This document shows positions 1 to 8,481 of a stretch of 64,000 bases of DNA, one piece after another. Both the position numbers and the translations under genes were made by a program. The first letter of the stretch is position 1. Every line of letters starts with the position of its first letter. Location of the stretch: positions 372,001-436,000 of the forward strand of contig NZ_SRMP01000004.1 in assembly GCF_005925325.1 (NCBI RefSeq). Reading direction: 5' to 3'. The notes below the pieces were generated by a model, which saw only the letters and a list, made by a program, of their open reading frames with translations, was not told the origin of the DNA and did not search any database. The DNA comes from Pedobacter helvus. GTDB taxonomy: Bacteria; Bacteroidota; Bacteroidia; Sphingobacteriales; Sphingobacteriaceae.

Positions 1-942
1 TTCAGTAACGCAGGGAAGCTTATAGACATAGATCACGCCCCTTATGTTTATAAAATGATCAGAAGCTCGGATTTCTATCGAACAACAAAAGAATTCCTAA
101 AAACTTTCCCCAATGTTCATTTCTTAAATGAGAAGATAACCAAAGTTGTAGGTTTTGATGACAGTTGCGAGGTGACTACCGAATCTCATTTCTTAAGATG
201 TAAGTACGCGTTCAGCTCCATCTATCATAAGCCCGAGCTTTCTCCCGGCCAACAATATTTCCTGCAACACTTTAAAGGCGTGAAAATCCGTAGTGAGGAG
301 TTGCGCTTTGATCTTTCCACCGCATGGTTAATGGACTTTCGAACCGAACAAGAGCATGGAGCAACATTTTTCTATACACTTCCAATGAGCCATAATGAAA
401 TATTTGTTGAATACACCTTCTTTTCAAAAAAAGTGTTATCAGAAAGTGATTACGATGCTGGCATACATGAATACATCAAATCCGTACTTAAGCTGCAACA
501 ATATGAGTTCTTGGAAACAGAAATGGGAGCTATCCCCATGACCAACTATCATTTTCAAAGAAGAAACGGAAATTTAATCTTCATCGGTACAGCAGGTGGC
601 GATACTAGAGCATCTACTGGATACACGTTCACCAATCTTCAGAAAACCATCACCAACATACTTTCAGCGTACAAAAAAAGCGGTTCTCCTGTCAATTTTA
701 AGGAACACCATGGTATATTGACTTCGCTCTACGATGGAACATTATTACAGGTGATGGATGCCAGCAGCTATCCCCCACACCAAATATTTACTGATCTTTT
801 TGAGCACACTGATGGCAAATCTATTTTCAAATTTCTCGATGCAGAAAGCTCGATATTTACAGATTTCAAAATCATGAAATCTTTACGAACTTGGCCATTT
901 CTGAAAGCATTTGCAAAAGAGCTTTGGCTAAGATGCAAGTAA
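1..942 (+). CDS. crtY: Lycopene cyclase, CrtY-type, 5'-truncated by window edge
   Basis: Cyclises the ends of lycopene in carotenoid synthesis; members are FAD-dependent and membrane-associated. The frame is open from base 1 through the first in-frame ATG at 55, so the N-terminus (including the dinucleotide-binding GxGxxG) lies outside the window. Visible family features are the block around AWLMDFRTEQEHGATFFYTL, then FVEYTFFS, and a later IPMTNYHFQRRNGNLIFIGTAGG block typical of the C-terminal half of CrtY. No other carotenoid gene is seen in the window; any partner would be upstream. Another FAD-dependent oxidoreductase is possible but less likely. Confidence 0.82.
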   Translation, partial: FSNAGKLIDIDHAPYVYKMIRSSDFYRTTKEFLKTFPNVHFLNEKITKVVGFDDSCEVTTESHFLRCKYAFSSIYHKPELSPGQQYFLQHFKGVKIRSEELRFDLSTAWLMDFRTEQEHGATFFYTLPMSHNEIFVEYTFFSKKVLSESDYDAGIHEYIKSVLKLQQYEFLETEMGAIPMTNYHFQRRNGNLIFIGTAGGDTRASTGYTFTNLQKTITNILSAYKKSGSPVNFKEHHGILTSLYDGTLLQVMDASSYPPHQIFTDLFEHTDGKSIFKFLDAESSIFTDFKIMKSLRTWPFLKAFAKELWLRCK

Positions 943-957
943 ACTCTCCGATGAAAC

Positions 958-1839
958 TTAGCTGTTTAAACTCTCAGGTCCGAACTTCCATCTACGATGC
1001 GACCAAAGCCAATACTCGGGTTTTTCACGGATCACTCGTTCTAGATAAGCTACATGCCCATCGGTAATTTCATTAGCTAAAGTATGCTTTGGACTCTCAT
1101 ACAAAGGCACAAATTCGCAACGGTAACGCCCCCTACCCAGTCGACGGATATCGCAAAACACAACAATGCTATCTGTAATTTTAGCCAACTTTTCTACACC
1201 AAGAAAAACGGCTGTAGGTTGGTTAAGGAAACGAGCAAAATATTGCGTTTCTGCTTTAGAAGGTGTTTGGTCACTCACCATTACAGTTACGGTTCTTTCA
1301 TTTCTCAAACCTATAAGTTTCCTACCGGTTTCTTTCATAGATACCAGCGTTGCGCCAAAACGGGAACGCATCTTTTTCACCATCTTATCTGCGAAACTGC
1401 TTGAAAGTGGTTTGTAAACGATCAACCTTTTCTCATCAAAAAGCTGACTGAAGCGCAGCGCATTCATTTCCCAATTCCCGTAATGGCCTAATACGCCAAT
1501 TACGCTTTTACCTTTTGCAAAATAAGACTTTATGAGATCCGCATTTGGTACATAGACCCTTTTAGCAACTTCTTTTGGGGAAATAGTAAACAACTTTGCA
1601 CTTTCTACCAAAAGATCGGCAAGGTAACGGTAATATTTCTTTCGAATTGTCAACCTTTCCAGTTCCGTTTTTTCGGGGAAAGCATTCCTGAGATTATCGT
1701 CTATCACATTTTTCCTATAGCCGAATACATAGTTCAGTAATAAATATAACAAATCTGCTATTCTAAATAGCAGCCACCATGGCAAAAGTGACACCAGGTA
1801 AAGCAGAGCCGACAGGCCAATAGATAAAATCCTTTTCAT
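958..1839 (-). CDS. Lysophospholipid/lipid A acyltransferase (LpxL/HtrB-like)
   Basis: Adds a secondary acyl chain to lipid A or a related lipid at the inner membrane. The protein has an N-terminal hydrophobic anchor (ILSIGLSALLYLVSLLPWW), then the catalytic H-x4-E motif in GHYGNWEMN, and the C-terminal YWLWSHRRWK block typical of the family. I take ATG at 1839 (about 293 aa, starting MKRIL); an upstream in-frame GTG at 1863 would add eight residues but is less likely. It converges with the lycopene cyclase, with 15 bp between stops. Which acyl position it modifies cannot be read from sequence. Confidence 0.85.
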   Translation of the reverse strand: MKRILSIGLSALLYLVSLLPWWLLFRIADLLYLLLNYVFGYRKNVIDDNLRNAFPEKTELERLTIRKKYYRYLADLLVESAKLFTISPKEVAKRVYVPNADLIKSYFAKGKSVIGVLGHYGNWEMNALRFSQLFDEKRLIVYKPLSSSFADKMVKKMRSRFGATLVSMKETGRKLIGLRNERTVTVMVSDQTPSKAETQYFARFLNQPTAVFLGVEKLAKITDSIVVFCDIRRLGRGRYRCEFVPLYESPKHTLANEITDGHVAYLERVIREKPEYWLWSHRRWKFGPESLNS

Positions 1840-1996
1840 TCCTATTCCAAGAACAACGCTCACAACGCACTTACCGTAGCGGTTGTTCCGGCTGCAAAAT
1901 TAGGTAACGCAGAAACTGGAAAGAAAAACTATGTTACCCAATAAGCAAAAAATGACGATGAAATGGACGAATTGGGCATCCAAACCATCAGACAAG

Positions 1997-2548
1997 CTAG
2001 TATTCGCCTTTGTCTTGAACTGTCCAAACCAACTCGCCAGTTTTAAAACCTAATTCTTGCGCCTTCTTCAGATAAGCAGCTTTCACCGCATCAGGAATTA
2101 CTTTAGTTCTAGACAAAATCCAAAGATAGTCTAAGTTATTTCCGGCAACTAAAGCATATTGGTATCCAGAATCAATATCAATCACATTGTAACCGGCATA
2201 AAACGGACCGAAGAAAGAAACTTTTAAACGTGCAACATCATCATTTCTAACAAACTTGGCCTTACCAATGCTCTGTTTCCACTTACCTTTAACATAGTCG
2301 TAGCCTTTATTGTCAACCCTAATCGACCCATTCTCGTTCAACGAATACGTTGCAGTCACATTTTTGAGGTTCTTCTCAAATTTAAAATCCATTCTGGCAA
2401 TCTCATACCACTTGCCTAAATACCTGTCCTTATCAAACGACTTTACTGCCGATGCCCCTTTTGGAATTGAAACCCTGCAACTGGCATAACTTGCAGCGAC
2501 AATAGCTAGACCTGCTAATAAAAGTGTATTTCTATATTTAAAATTCAT
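1997..2548 (-). CDS. blc: Outer-membrane lipocalin (Blc family lipoprotein)
   Basis: Small lipid-binding beta-barrel lipoprotein, probably at the inner face of the outer membrane. An N-terminal signal ends in the lipobox YASC (Cys24). The mature part opens with the lipocalin signature GKWYEIARMD and continues through the expected strands, including YVKGKWKQSIGKAKF and YLWILSRTKVIPD. At 183 aa it is the usual length for Blc. It stands alone with its own leader. Bacterial lipocalins bind fatty acids or lysophospholipids and respond to envelope stress; that role is family knowledge. Confidence 0.88.
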   Translation of the reverse strand: MNFKYRNTLLLAGLAIVAASYASCRVSIPKGASAVKSFDKDRYLGKWYEIARMDFKFEKNLKNVTATYSLNENGSIRVDNKGYDYVKGKWKQSIGKAKFVRNDDVARLKVSFFGPFYAGYNVIDIDSGYQYALVAGNNLDYLWILSRTKVIPDAVKAAYLKKAQELGFKTGELVWTVQDKGEY

Positions 2549-2763
2549 CTTAATCTTTACACAAACAACAATACTGCTTGCTTAAGGTTTCAATATGTCT
2601 AAAGAATAACTGATGATATGAAGCTGACAGAAACAGCTAATTATTGTATAGTGAAAAACTAAGCAGTATGATAAATTCAGTATAATGAAAGCACTAACTT
2701 ATAAGCACTCTAAATTTAGCGCTCAGTTGGTGATACGAACACAATATCAAAAACCAAATCACA

Positions 2764-2790
2764 CAAAAAAAGCCGGCAATCCACCGGCTT
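2764..2790 (-). terminator. Rho-independent terminator of gltA
   Basis: Read on the minus strand, a perfect 7-bp stem (AAGCCGG / CCGGCTT, 7-nt loop) is followed by seven T residues. It lies 35 bp beyond the gltA stop. Confidence 0.85.
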
Positions 2791-2824
2791 AGCAATCATA
2801 TATTTGGTTGTAAAGAGAGTAATT

Positions 2825-4093
2825 TTACAAGTGCTTATCTACATCACCAACGTAAATTTGACGTGGTCTGCCGATAGGCTCTTTATTTTCCTTCATTTCT
2901 TTCCATTGAGCAATCCATCCTGGCAGACGACCTAAAGCGAAAAGAACGGTAAACATTTCTGAAGGGAAACCTAAAGCTCTGTAAATGATCCCCGAGTAGA
3001 AATCTACGTTTGGATACAATTTACGATCGATGAAATACTGATCTGTTAAAGCTGCTTGCTCTAATTTTTTTGCAATTTCTAATACTGGATCGTTGATACC
3101 TAAGCTTTCTAGGATATCATCGCAAGCTTTCTTAATGATCTTAGCCCTTGGATCAAAGTTTTTGTAAACTCTATGACCAAAGCCCATCATACGGAAAGGA
3201 TCGTTTTTATCTTTAGCTTTTGCAATCCATTTATCGGTATCACCGCCATCCTCTTTGATACGCTCCAACATCTCGATTACCGCTTGGTTAGCGCCACCAT
3301 GCAGCGGTCCCCAAAGAGCAGAAATACCTGCGGAAATAGAAGCATATAAATTACAATCTGATGAACCTACAATTCTAACTGTAGAAGTAGAGCAATTTTG
3401 CTCGTGGTCAGCGTGTAGAATTAATAATTTGTTCATTGCGCTAACTACCACCGGATTTGGTTCGAAGTCTTCAGTACGTTGACCGAAAGTCATCCAAAGG
3501 TAGTTGGTAATGTAATCATATTTATTTTTAGGGTAAATTAGTGGATGCCCTAAAGATTTTTTGTAGATGAAAGCCACAATGGTTGTCATTTTGGCTAACA
3601 TTTTAATGATAGTATCGTTTTTTTGCTCTTCAGATTGGTTAGCTTCTAAACTCTCTGGATAGAAAGTAGAAAGCGAACAAACCAAAGAAGACAATTGAGC
3701 CATTGGATGAGATTTCGAAGGATAGCCATCAAAAAACTTCTTCATATCCTCATGGATCAAAGTATGCATACTGATATCCTTTTGGAATTTCTCTACCGTT
3801 TCTTTAGAAGGTAGTTCTCCATAGATTAATAAATAAGCAACTTCTAAGAACGATGCTTTTTCAGCAAGCTCTTCAATAGGATAACCACGATATTTTAAAA
3901 TACCTTCTTCTCCGTCCAAAAATGTGATAGCGCTTTTGGTAGCACCCGTATTCTTATATCCAAAATCTAAAGTAACGTGACCTGTAAGATCTCTCAATTT
4001 TGAAATATCGATAGCCTTCTCACCTTCTGTTCCGGTAATGATCGGAAACTCGTAGGTCTGTCCGTCTATCTTAATTTCTGCAGTAGTTGACAT
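2825..4093 (-). CDS. gltA: Citrate synthase (type II)
   Basis: Condenses acetyl-CoA with oxaloacetate, the entry step of the TCA cycle. The 422-aa protein has the type II N-terminal domain (ITGTEGEKAIDISKLR) that type I enzymes lack. The active-site blocks are LWGPLHGGANQAVIEML, MMGFGHRVYKNFDPRAK and the Asp in YPNVDFYSGIIYRALG. The start ATG at 4093 gives the canonical MSTTAEIKIDGQTYEFP opening. It is monocistronic with its own terminator. Confidence 0.97.
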   Translation of the reverse strand: MSTTAEIKIDGQTYEFPIITGTEGEKAIDISKLRDLTGHVTLDFGYKNTGATKSAITFLDGEEGILKYRGYPIEELAEKASFLEVAYLLIYGELPSKETVEKFQKDISMHTLIHEDMKKFFDGYPSKSHPMAQLSSLVCSLSTFYPESLEANQSEEQKNDTIIKMLAKMTTIVAFIYKKSLGHPLIYPKNKYDYITNYLWMTFGQRTEDFEPNPVVVSAMNKLLILHADHEQNCSTSTVRIVGSSDCNLYASISAGISALWGPLHGGANQAVIEMLERIKEDGGDTDKWIAKAKDKNDPFRMMGFGHRVYKNFDPRAKIIKKACDDILESLGINDPVLEIAKKLEQAALTDQYFIDRKLYPNVDFYSGIIYRALGFPSEMFTVLFALGRLPGWIAQWKEMKENKEPIGRPRQIYVGDVDKHL

Positions 4094-4213
4094 ATATCTA
4101 AAATTTTATATAATTATAAGTAGTTATTTTCTTTTATTAAAATTTAAGCGAAAACAATTATACACTTGTTACATTTTTTTACGTTTTCTAATGTAACTCT
4201 AATTCTTATCTGC

Positions 4214-4759
4214 TTATTTGGCTTTGATTTCTTCTGCCACTCGCCCGCATTCCATCATTTCATCTCCATAATATGGATTTTGAATTTTCTTTTCCGAAGC
4301 AAGCCAATCTCCCCCATCGCCATTATTAGCCATTGGACAATGTTGTACGTAAATAGTTCCAGATGTTAACGCTGCATGTTTAAATACAGGAATAATCTCC
4401 ACATTTAAATCTGTAAAAGCAGCTCTTTGTATTTTGATGTCTTTTGCTTCTGCTATTTTACCAGCAATGGTTGCGGCATTCTCGCAACCTTCAAAACCTT
4501 TTAAAGCAGCTGCTAGTTCAGTTGCTGCTGGTTTAGCCGCTTCTAACTTAGTTGCAACCAACTGGTCTTTAAGCTTAATGTAAGCTGCATAAATGGTTTG
4601 TAGTTTTTGGTCTTGAAAACTTAATGAGTTGACCACCGAAGTATCTGTTGCCTCTACTTTTGTAGAGTCTTTTGTCTCAGTAGATTGCTGGTTGCTATTA
4701 CAAGCTGTAAAAGCTGTAATCGCCAAAGCCACTAAGCCAATATATTTTTTCCCTTGCAT
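4214..4759 (-). CDS. DUF3347 lipoprotein (possible copper-linked)
   Basis: A 181-aa lipoprotein with a signal ending in FTAC (Cys20), followed by a low-complexity Thr/Ser/Lys linker. The rest is a DUF3347 domain with its hallmark VQHCPMANNGDGGDWL stretch and the later NPYYGDEMMECG. In this family the Cys, His and Met residues of that stretch resemble a metal site, and DUF3347 is often found near or fused to copper-efflux CusB-type adaptors. No efflux genes are adjacent here, so metal binding is a family-based inference. Confidence 0.82.
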   Translation of the reverse strand: MQGKKYIGLVALAITAFTACNSNQQSTETKDSTKVEATDTSVVNSLSFQDQKLQTIYAAYIKLKDQLVATKLEAAKPAATELAAALKGFEGCENAATIAGKIAEAKDIKIQRAAFTDLNVEIIPVFKHAALTSGTIYVQHCPMANNGDGGDWLASEKKIQNPYYGDEMMECGRVAEEIKAK

Positions 4760-4853
4760 ACGTGTTTCATTTTACGGATTGCTATTTGGAAACAATCCAT
4801 GATAGGCGTGTTCTGTTTTGTGGTCAAAATAGCATTTATAATTCTAAAAACAC

Positions 4854-4883
4854 AAAAAAGCCTCGATAAAATTACCGAGGCTT
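4854..4883 (-). terminator. Rho-independent terminator of the outer-membrane protein gene
   Basis: On the minus strand an 8-bp stem (AAGCCTCG / CGAGGCTT) with a 10-nt loop is followed by six T residues, 41 bp past the stop of the gene at 4924-5448. Confidence 0.85.
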
Positions 4884-4923
4884 AATAATATTATATTGCG
4901 ATTATAATTTATTAACGATACGA

Positions 4924-5448
4924 TTACAGTTTGAAACCATAAGCTAAACGGATACCTGCGTAACCAATATTACCGTTGTTTGAATAACCTTCGTATTTAG
5001 CACCTAAGTCTAAACCGTTGCTCCAAGCATATCCCACGGTTGGTGCGTAGACAAAAGCCGTACCCATACCGCTTTTAGTACCGAAACCTGCACCAGCCTC
5101 AGCCATTGCATATGCTCCAGCTCCAGAATTACTAAAAAAGTATTTTAGGCCTGCTTTAACTGGAATATAACCAAAGCTACCGCCACCATAATTGTCTTTT
5201 ACTGAAAAATTGGTGTAACCTGCTGAAACTGGAACAGAAACCTGTCTGTCAATATCGATTTGATAACGTAAGTCGCCACCAATAGCAAGTCCGAGGCCAT
5301 CTTTTGTACCTGCTCCTACATTTAACCCTATACCCAATTTTTGTCTCGATGGGTTGGTTGGTTCAGAGTTTTGAGCATTAACATTTGTTGTTACGAAAAC
5401 AGCTAATGCAGCTACTGCAGTTGCCATTACTTTTGTATACTTTTTCAT
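4924..5448 (-). CDS. Small outer-membrane beta-barrel protein
   Basis: A 174-aa exported protein with a cleavable signal ending near VNAQ. The remainder is Gly-rich with alternating hydrophobic strands (QVSVPVSAGYTNF, GYIPVKAGLKYFF, GAYAMAEAGAGFG) and ends on an aromatic/basic beta-signal-like GIRLAYGFKL. This is the organisation of OmpW/OprF-like small barrels in Bacteroidota. Function is unknown. It has a terminator of its own and an unusual leader that carries duplicated copies of its own start region. Confidence 0.75.
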   Translation of the reverse strand: MKKYTKVMATAVAALAVFVTTNVNAQNSEPTNPSRQKLGIGLNVGAGTKDGLGLAIGGDLRYQIDIDRQVSVPVSAGYTNFSVKDNYGGGSFGYIPVKAGLKYFFSNSGAGAYAMAEAGAGFGTKSGMGTAFVYAPTVGYAWSNGLDLGAKYEGYSNNGNIGYAGIRLAYGFKL

Positions 5449-5575
5449 TGTGTTTTAAATTAATTGTTAACTGTAATGAAGCTATCGCAAGCGATGGTTT
5501 CATTGTGTTTTCTAATTTGTCTTTAATTCCTAATGATGCTATCAACAAGTGATCATTTCATTATGTTTTAAAATT
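5443..5575 (-). repeat. Tandemly duplicated leader/start region of the outer-membrane protein gene
   Basis: On the minus strand the motif AA(A/G)ACA(C/T)AATGAAA occurs three times about 55-57 bp apart, with its ATG at 5448 (the real start), 5503 and near 5560. The downstream part of each unit is also similar, including a CATCGCTTGCGAT hairpin in the middle copy. The upstream ATGs are in other frames from the gene and the outer one stops after two codons. Confidence 0.6.
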
Positions 5576-5788
5576 CATTTATCATTTTCGACTACCGTTA
5601 TTTACAACCCATAGTCGCAACAAATTATTCAAACAGTATGCCAATGGATTAAAAAAAGCATTATTAACCTATCCTTAAAATACTATATAAGAATTACTTA
5701 ACACAAAAAAATACAAAACAAAAACCTGATTAAGCCTTAACGTAGGCAAACAAAAAAGTTGTACTAAAAACTACACATTTCTGTTACA
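5449..5788. other. Gene-free interval with leader duplications
   Basis: Contains the duplicated leader units, then an AT-rich stretch (about 5640-5760) with no reading frame I can support. The promoter of the gene at 4924-5448 must lie here, but I cannot point to a convincing -7/-33 pair. Confidence 0.5.
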
Positions 5789-6406
5789 TTAGGCTAATTT
5801 GCCATTCCAAACTTTTAATTCTTTTAGGCTAAAATGATAATTTACGGTTACACCTAAATGCTTTCCATCTACTTCGTCTCCCTCGCCGCTTTTACGTCTA
5901 AACTTTCTTTTTTCTCGTTCGCTTTTCCAGATGGGTTCGAGTTCTGATGCTAAGCGATAATAAAAACGGCTTTCGTCTTCGCCTAAAATGCAAGGCCTAT
6001 TAAGTAATACCCAGAAAATAAAAATGTGGATTTTCTTTTCCTGCTCTAATTCGAAGTAACGTTTGAGGTCGCTGAGATTTAGTGCTACAGTTTCCGATGG
6101 CTTAAGATTGCTATCTGGAAGATTTTTTTCTACCGTCATGAAGGTTCTACGCTGCACCTTTACTTCAATATAAAAATGCTGACCTGCATTATTGACCACT
6201 TCAATATCCGGGTAACCCTTTTCAGTTGTTTTATTTGCCTTAAATGGTGTAGATTGATTAATGTGACCGATCAATTGTTTCTCATAATGTTCTGAAAATT
6301 CAGCATCGTTTTCAAAGACATAGCTCATTTTACTTTTGTCGTCACATGGTGTTGGACATACCCTGCAATTAAACACATTTGGTTCTATTTGCAGGTAATT
6401 ATTCAT
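5789..6406 (-). CDS. Putative type II restriction endonuclease, PD-(D/E)XK fold
   Basis: A 205-aa protein 3 bp downstream of a DNA adenine methylase gene, the arrangement of a type II R-M pair. A PD-(D/E)XK core is visible as GYPDIEV (Pro66-Asp67) followed 14 residues on by FYIEVKVQRR (Glu81, Lys83). An N-terminal FNCRVCPTPC (Cys14, Cys17, Cys21) may bind zinc. I do not recognise a named isoschizomer, so the target site is unknown. Nuclease activity is inferred from motif and context. Confidence 0.65.
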   Translation of the reverse strand: MNNYLQIEPNVFNCRVCPTPCDDKSKMSYVFENDAEFSEHYEKQLIGHINQSTPFKANKTTEKGYPDIEVVNNAGQHFYIEVKVQRRTFMTVEKNLPDSNLKPSETVALNLSDLKRYFELEQEKKIHIFIFWVLLNRPCILGEDESRFYYRLASELEPIWKSEREKRKFRRKSGEGDEVDGKHLGVTVNYHFSLKELKVWNGKLA

Positions 6407-6409
6407 AAG

Positions 6410-7528
6410 CTAATAATTGGTAATAATGAGGTGCGTTACCTTTCTGTCGTTCCTACCTCTCACATTATAAGTGTATTTTTTTCCAAAAGTTACGATTTTT
6501 ATTTGAGGATGTGTATAGATTTCGCGGATAAACGGCGTCTCCTTAATTACTACCATCCACTTTGCCGGACAGCTAATTAGGAAATCTGCCAGTCGTTTTT
6601 GATCTGTTTGTGTAAAAGAATTTTGATCGTATTCTGAAAATTCACTATCGTAAGGCGGATCCAAAAAAATAAAGTCTGTAGGCTTTAAAGCTATTTCAGA
6701 CAACATTTTTTCAAAATCTTGGTTGTGAATTTCGGCCTCAGCAAATAAGCGCTGCGTACCTTCGGCAAAGATCAGGTTAGCTTTTTGTCTGAAGTTTTTT
6801 TTATTGTAAGCGATACCCCCATAAGGAATGTTAAATTCTCTTTTATTGTTGTATCTAAACATTGATGCATAACAAAATTCTCTTACAAAGTACCAATTGG
6901 CGGCAGCACTAGCTTCTGAAAGTAGCGTTGTGTTTGCATTTTTGTTCATCAGCATTCTAAAGAACAAATACATTCCGCTTTTTATGCCAGTTTCGAAATG
7001 GTCTTTTAATTCAGAAGTATTAAAGACCCTAGCCTCTCGTTTGCAAATCCGTTGAATTCTATTTGCCTTATCCAACAAACTGTCTTTGATATATCGCTGA
7101 AACAAAATAGGCTCAACTACAAAATTACCATCGATGAGATGTTTGTATCTCGTTATCAGTTTAGGAAGCTCCTTTTCTAGACTTTCTTTCAATGATTGAT
7201 TTGTTCCTTTCACAAAGGCAACAAATTCCTCTTCACATTTAATCCAAAGCTTTTCGGAAAATTGTTTTATTTCATCCCAAGCATCAGCGTATTGGTAAAG
7301 TTTTTCTTTAAACGAAGGCTCGTTAATTTGACGATAGAAACCAATAAGGTCAGTACTTTTATCGTTAATGACTACTGGCGTTTTTGGTTGTAAGGCAAAA
7401 AAAACACCACCACCGCCAAAAAAAGGTTCGATGTAACGCTCAAAGGATGGAATATGATCTTTAAATAAAGCAAACTCGCGGTACTTTCCACCGGTCCATT
7501 TGATAATTGGCTTTATTTTTTGCTCCAT
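6410..7528 (-). CDS. DNA N6-adenine methyltransferase, D12 class (Dam-like)
   Basis: Transfers a methyl group from S-adenosylmethionine to adenine in a short DNA site. Motif X/I elements are IIKWTGGKYR and YIEPFFGGGGVFF near the N-terminus, and catalytic motif IV is FLDPPYDSEF in the C-terminal third, the gamma/alpha order of Dam and DpnIIA. I choose ATG at 7528 (372 aa, MEQKIKP...); a TTG at 7543 would add five residues. It sits between miaA (20 bp upstream) and the nuclease gene, and is probably co-transcribed with both. Confidence 0.88.
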   Translation of the reverse strand: MEQKIKPIIKWTGGKYREFALFKDHIPSFERYIEPFFGGGGVFFALQPKTPVVINDKSTDLIGFYRQINEPSFKEKLYQYADAWDEIKQFSEKLWIKCEEEFVAFVKGTNQSLKESLEKELPKLITRYKHLIDGNFVVEPILFQRYIKDSLLDKANRIQRICKREARVFNTSELKDHFETGIKSGMYLFFRMLMNKNANTTLLSEASAAANWYFVREFCYASMFRYNNKREFNIPYGGIAYNKKNFRQKANLIFAEGTQRLFAEAEIHNQDFEKMLSEIALKPTDFIFLDPPYDSEFSEYDQNSFTQTDQKRLADFLISCPAKWMVVIKETPFIREIYTHPQIKIVTFGKKYTYNVRGRNDRKVTHLIITNY

Positions 7529-7548
7529 AAAACGAAGATGCAATAATT

Positions 7549-8481
7549 TTAGGTAAAATTACGCTTAACTAAATCTACTGCTTTACTTTTTATGGCTTGC
7601 TTATCTTCGCCAGCTTCTATCCAATTGATTTGCACGCCATCTTTCTCCATTTTTCTAAAGAAAGTCATTTGTCTTTTTGCGAATTGACAAATTGCCGTCC
7701 CTAAACGCTCTTTGAGCGTAGCTAAATTAAGCTCATTTTTAAGATACGCGACCACAAACTTGTATTCCAAACCATAGAATATTAATATTTCCTCACTTAC
7801 TCCTTTTGACAACAAACTTTGCACCTCATCTATTAAGCCATTAGAAAGACGTTCTTCTAGCCTTGATAAAATCTTAGCCCTTCGTTTTTCTACATCATTA
7901 TACAAACCTATCACCAAAGGCTTTAACTGAGGTCTTTCTGTGGTTACAAAATCTTCGTTTTCGTGTAAGAATTGCGCTATTTCTATCGCTCTAATTAATC
8001 GCTTAGCAGAACTATAATCTGCCTGTTTTCTAAGTTCCGAAGGAAAACTATCCAATCTTTGCCGCAACTGCTGCCTATCCAACAAAGCGAGTTCTCCACG
8101 TAGAGCTTCATTTACAGGAATTGCAGTTAACTCATGATTTTGCAACAAGCTATGGATATACATTCCCGTTCCACCGCACAAAATTGGCAGTTTAGCCCTA
8201 TCTGTAATCTCTTGAAATGATTGATAAAAATCTTCTTTAAAGGCATTAACCTGATAACGTTCGCCAGCTTTTTTAATATCGATTAAATGATAGGGAATAT
8301 GAAAATTATCTAACAAATATTCAGATAGATCTTTACCGGTACCAATGTCCATTCCTTTAAAAACCTGCCTACTATCAGCACTAATAATCTCCCCATCAAA
8401 ATCTTTAGCTAACTGTACCGCCAACTTTGTTTTGCCAACAGCAGTTGAACCAAGCACAATCAATAGGTTTTTATCAGACAT
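7549..8481 (-). CDS. miaA: tRNA dimethylallyltransferase
   Basis: Adds a dimethylallyl group to A37 of tRNAs reading UNN codons. The P-loop is GSTAVGKT near the N-terminus, followed by IISADSRQVFKGMDIGTGK and CGGTGMYIHSLL, all diagnostic. I choose ATG at 8481 (310 aa, MSDKNLLIV) because it overlaps the preceding stop codon by 8 bp, as in coupled genes. An upstream start at 8535 adds 18 residues that the family lacks. Confidence 0.95.
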   Translation of the reverse strand: MSDKNLLIVLGSTAVGKTKLAVQLAKDFDGEIISADSRQVFKGMDIGTGKDLSEYLLDNFHIPYHLIDIKKAGERYQVNAFKEDFYQSFQEITDRAKLPILCGGTGMYIHSLLQNHELTAIPVNEALRGELALLDRQQLRQRLDSFPSELRKQADYSSAKRLIRAIEIAQFLHENEDFVTTERPQLKPLVIGLYNDVEKRRAKILSRLEERLSNGLIDEVQSLLSKGVSEEILIFYGLEYKFVVAYLKNELNLATLKERLGTAICQFAKRQMTFFRKMEKDGVQINWIEAGEDKQAIKSKAVDLVKRNFT

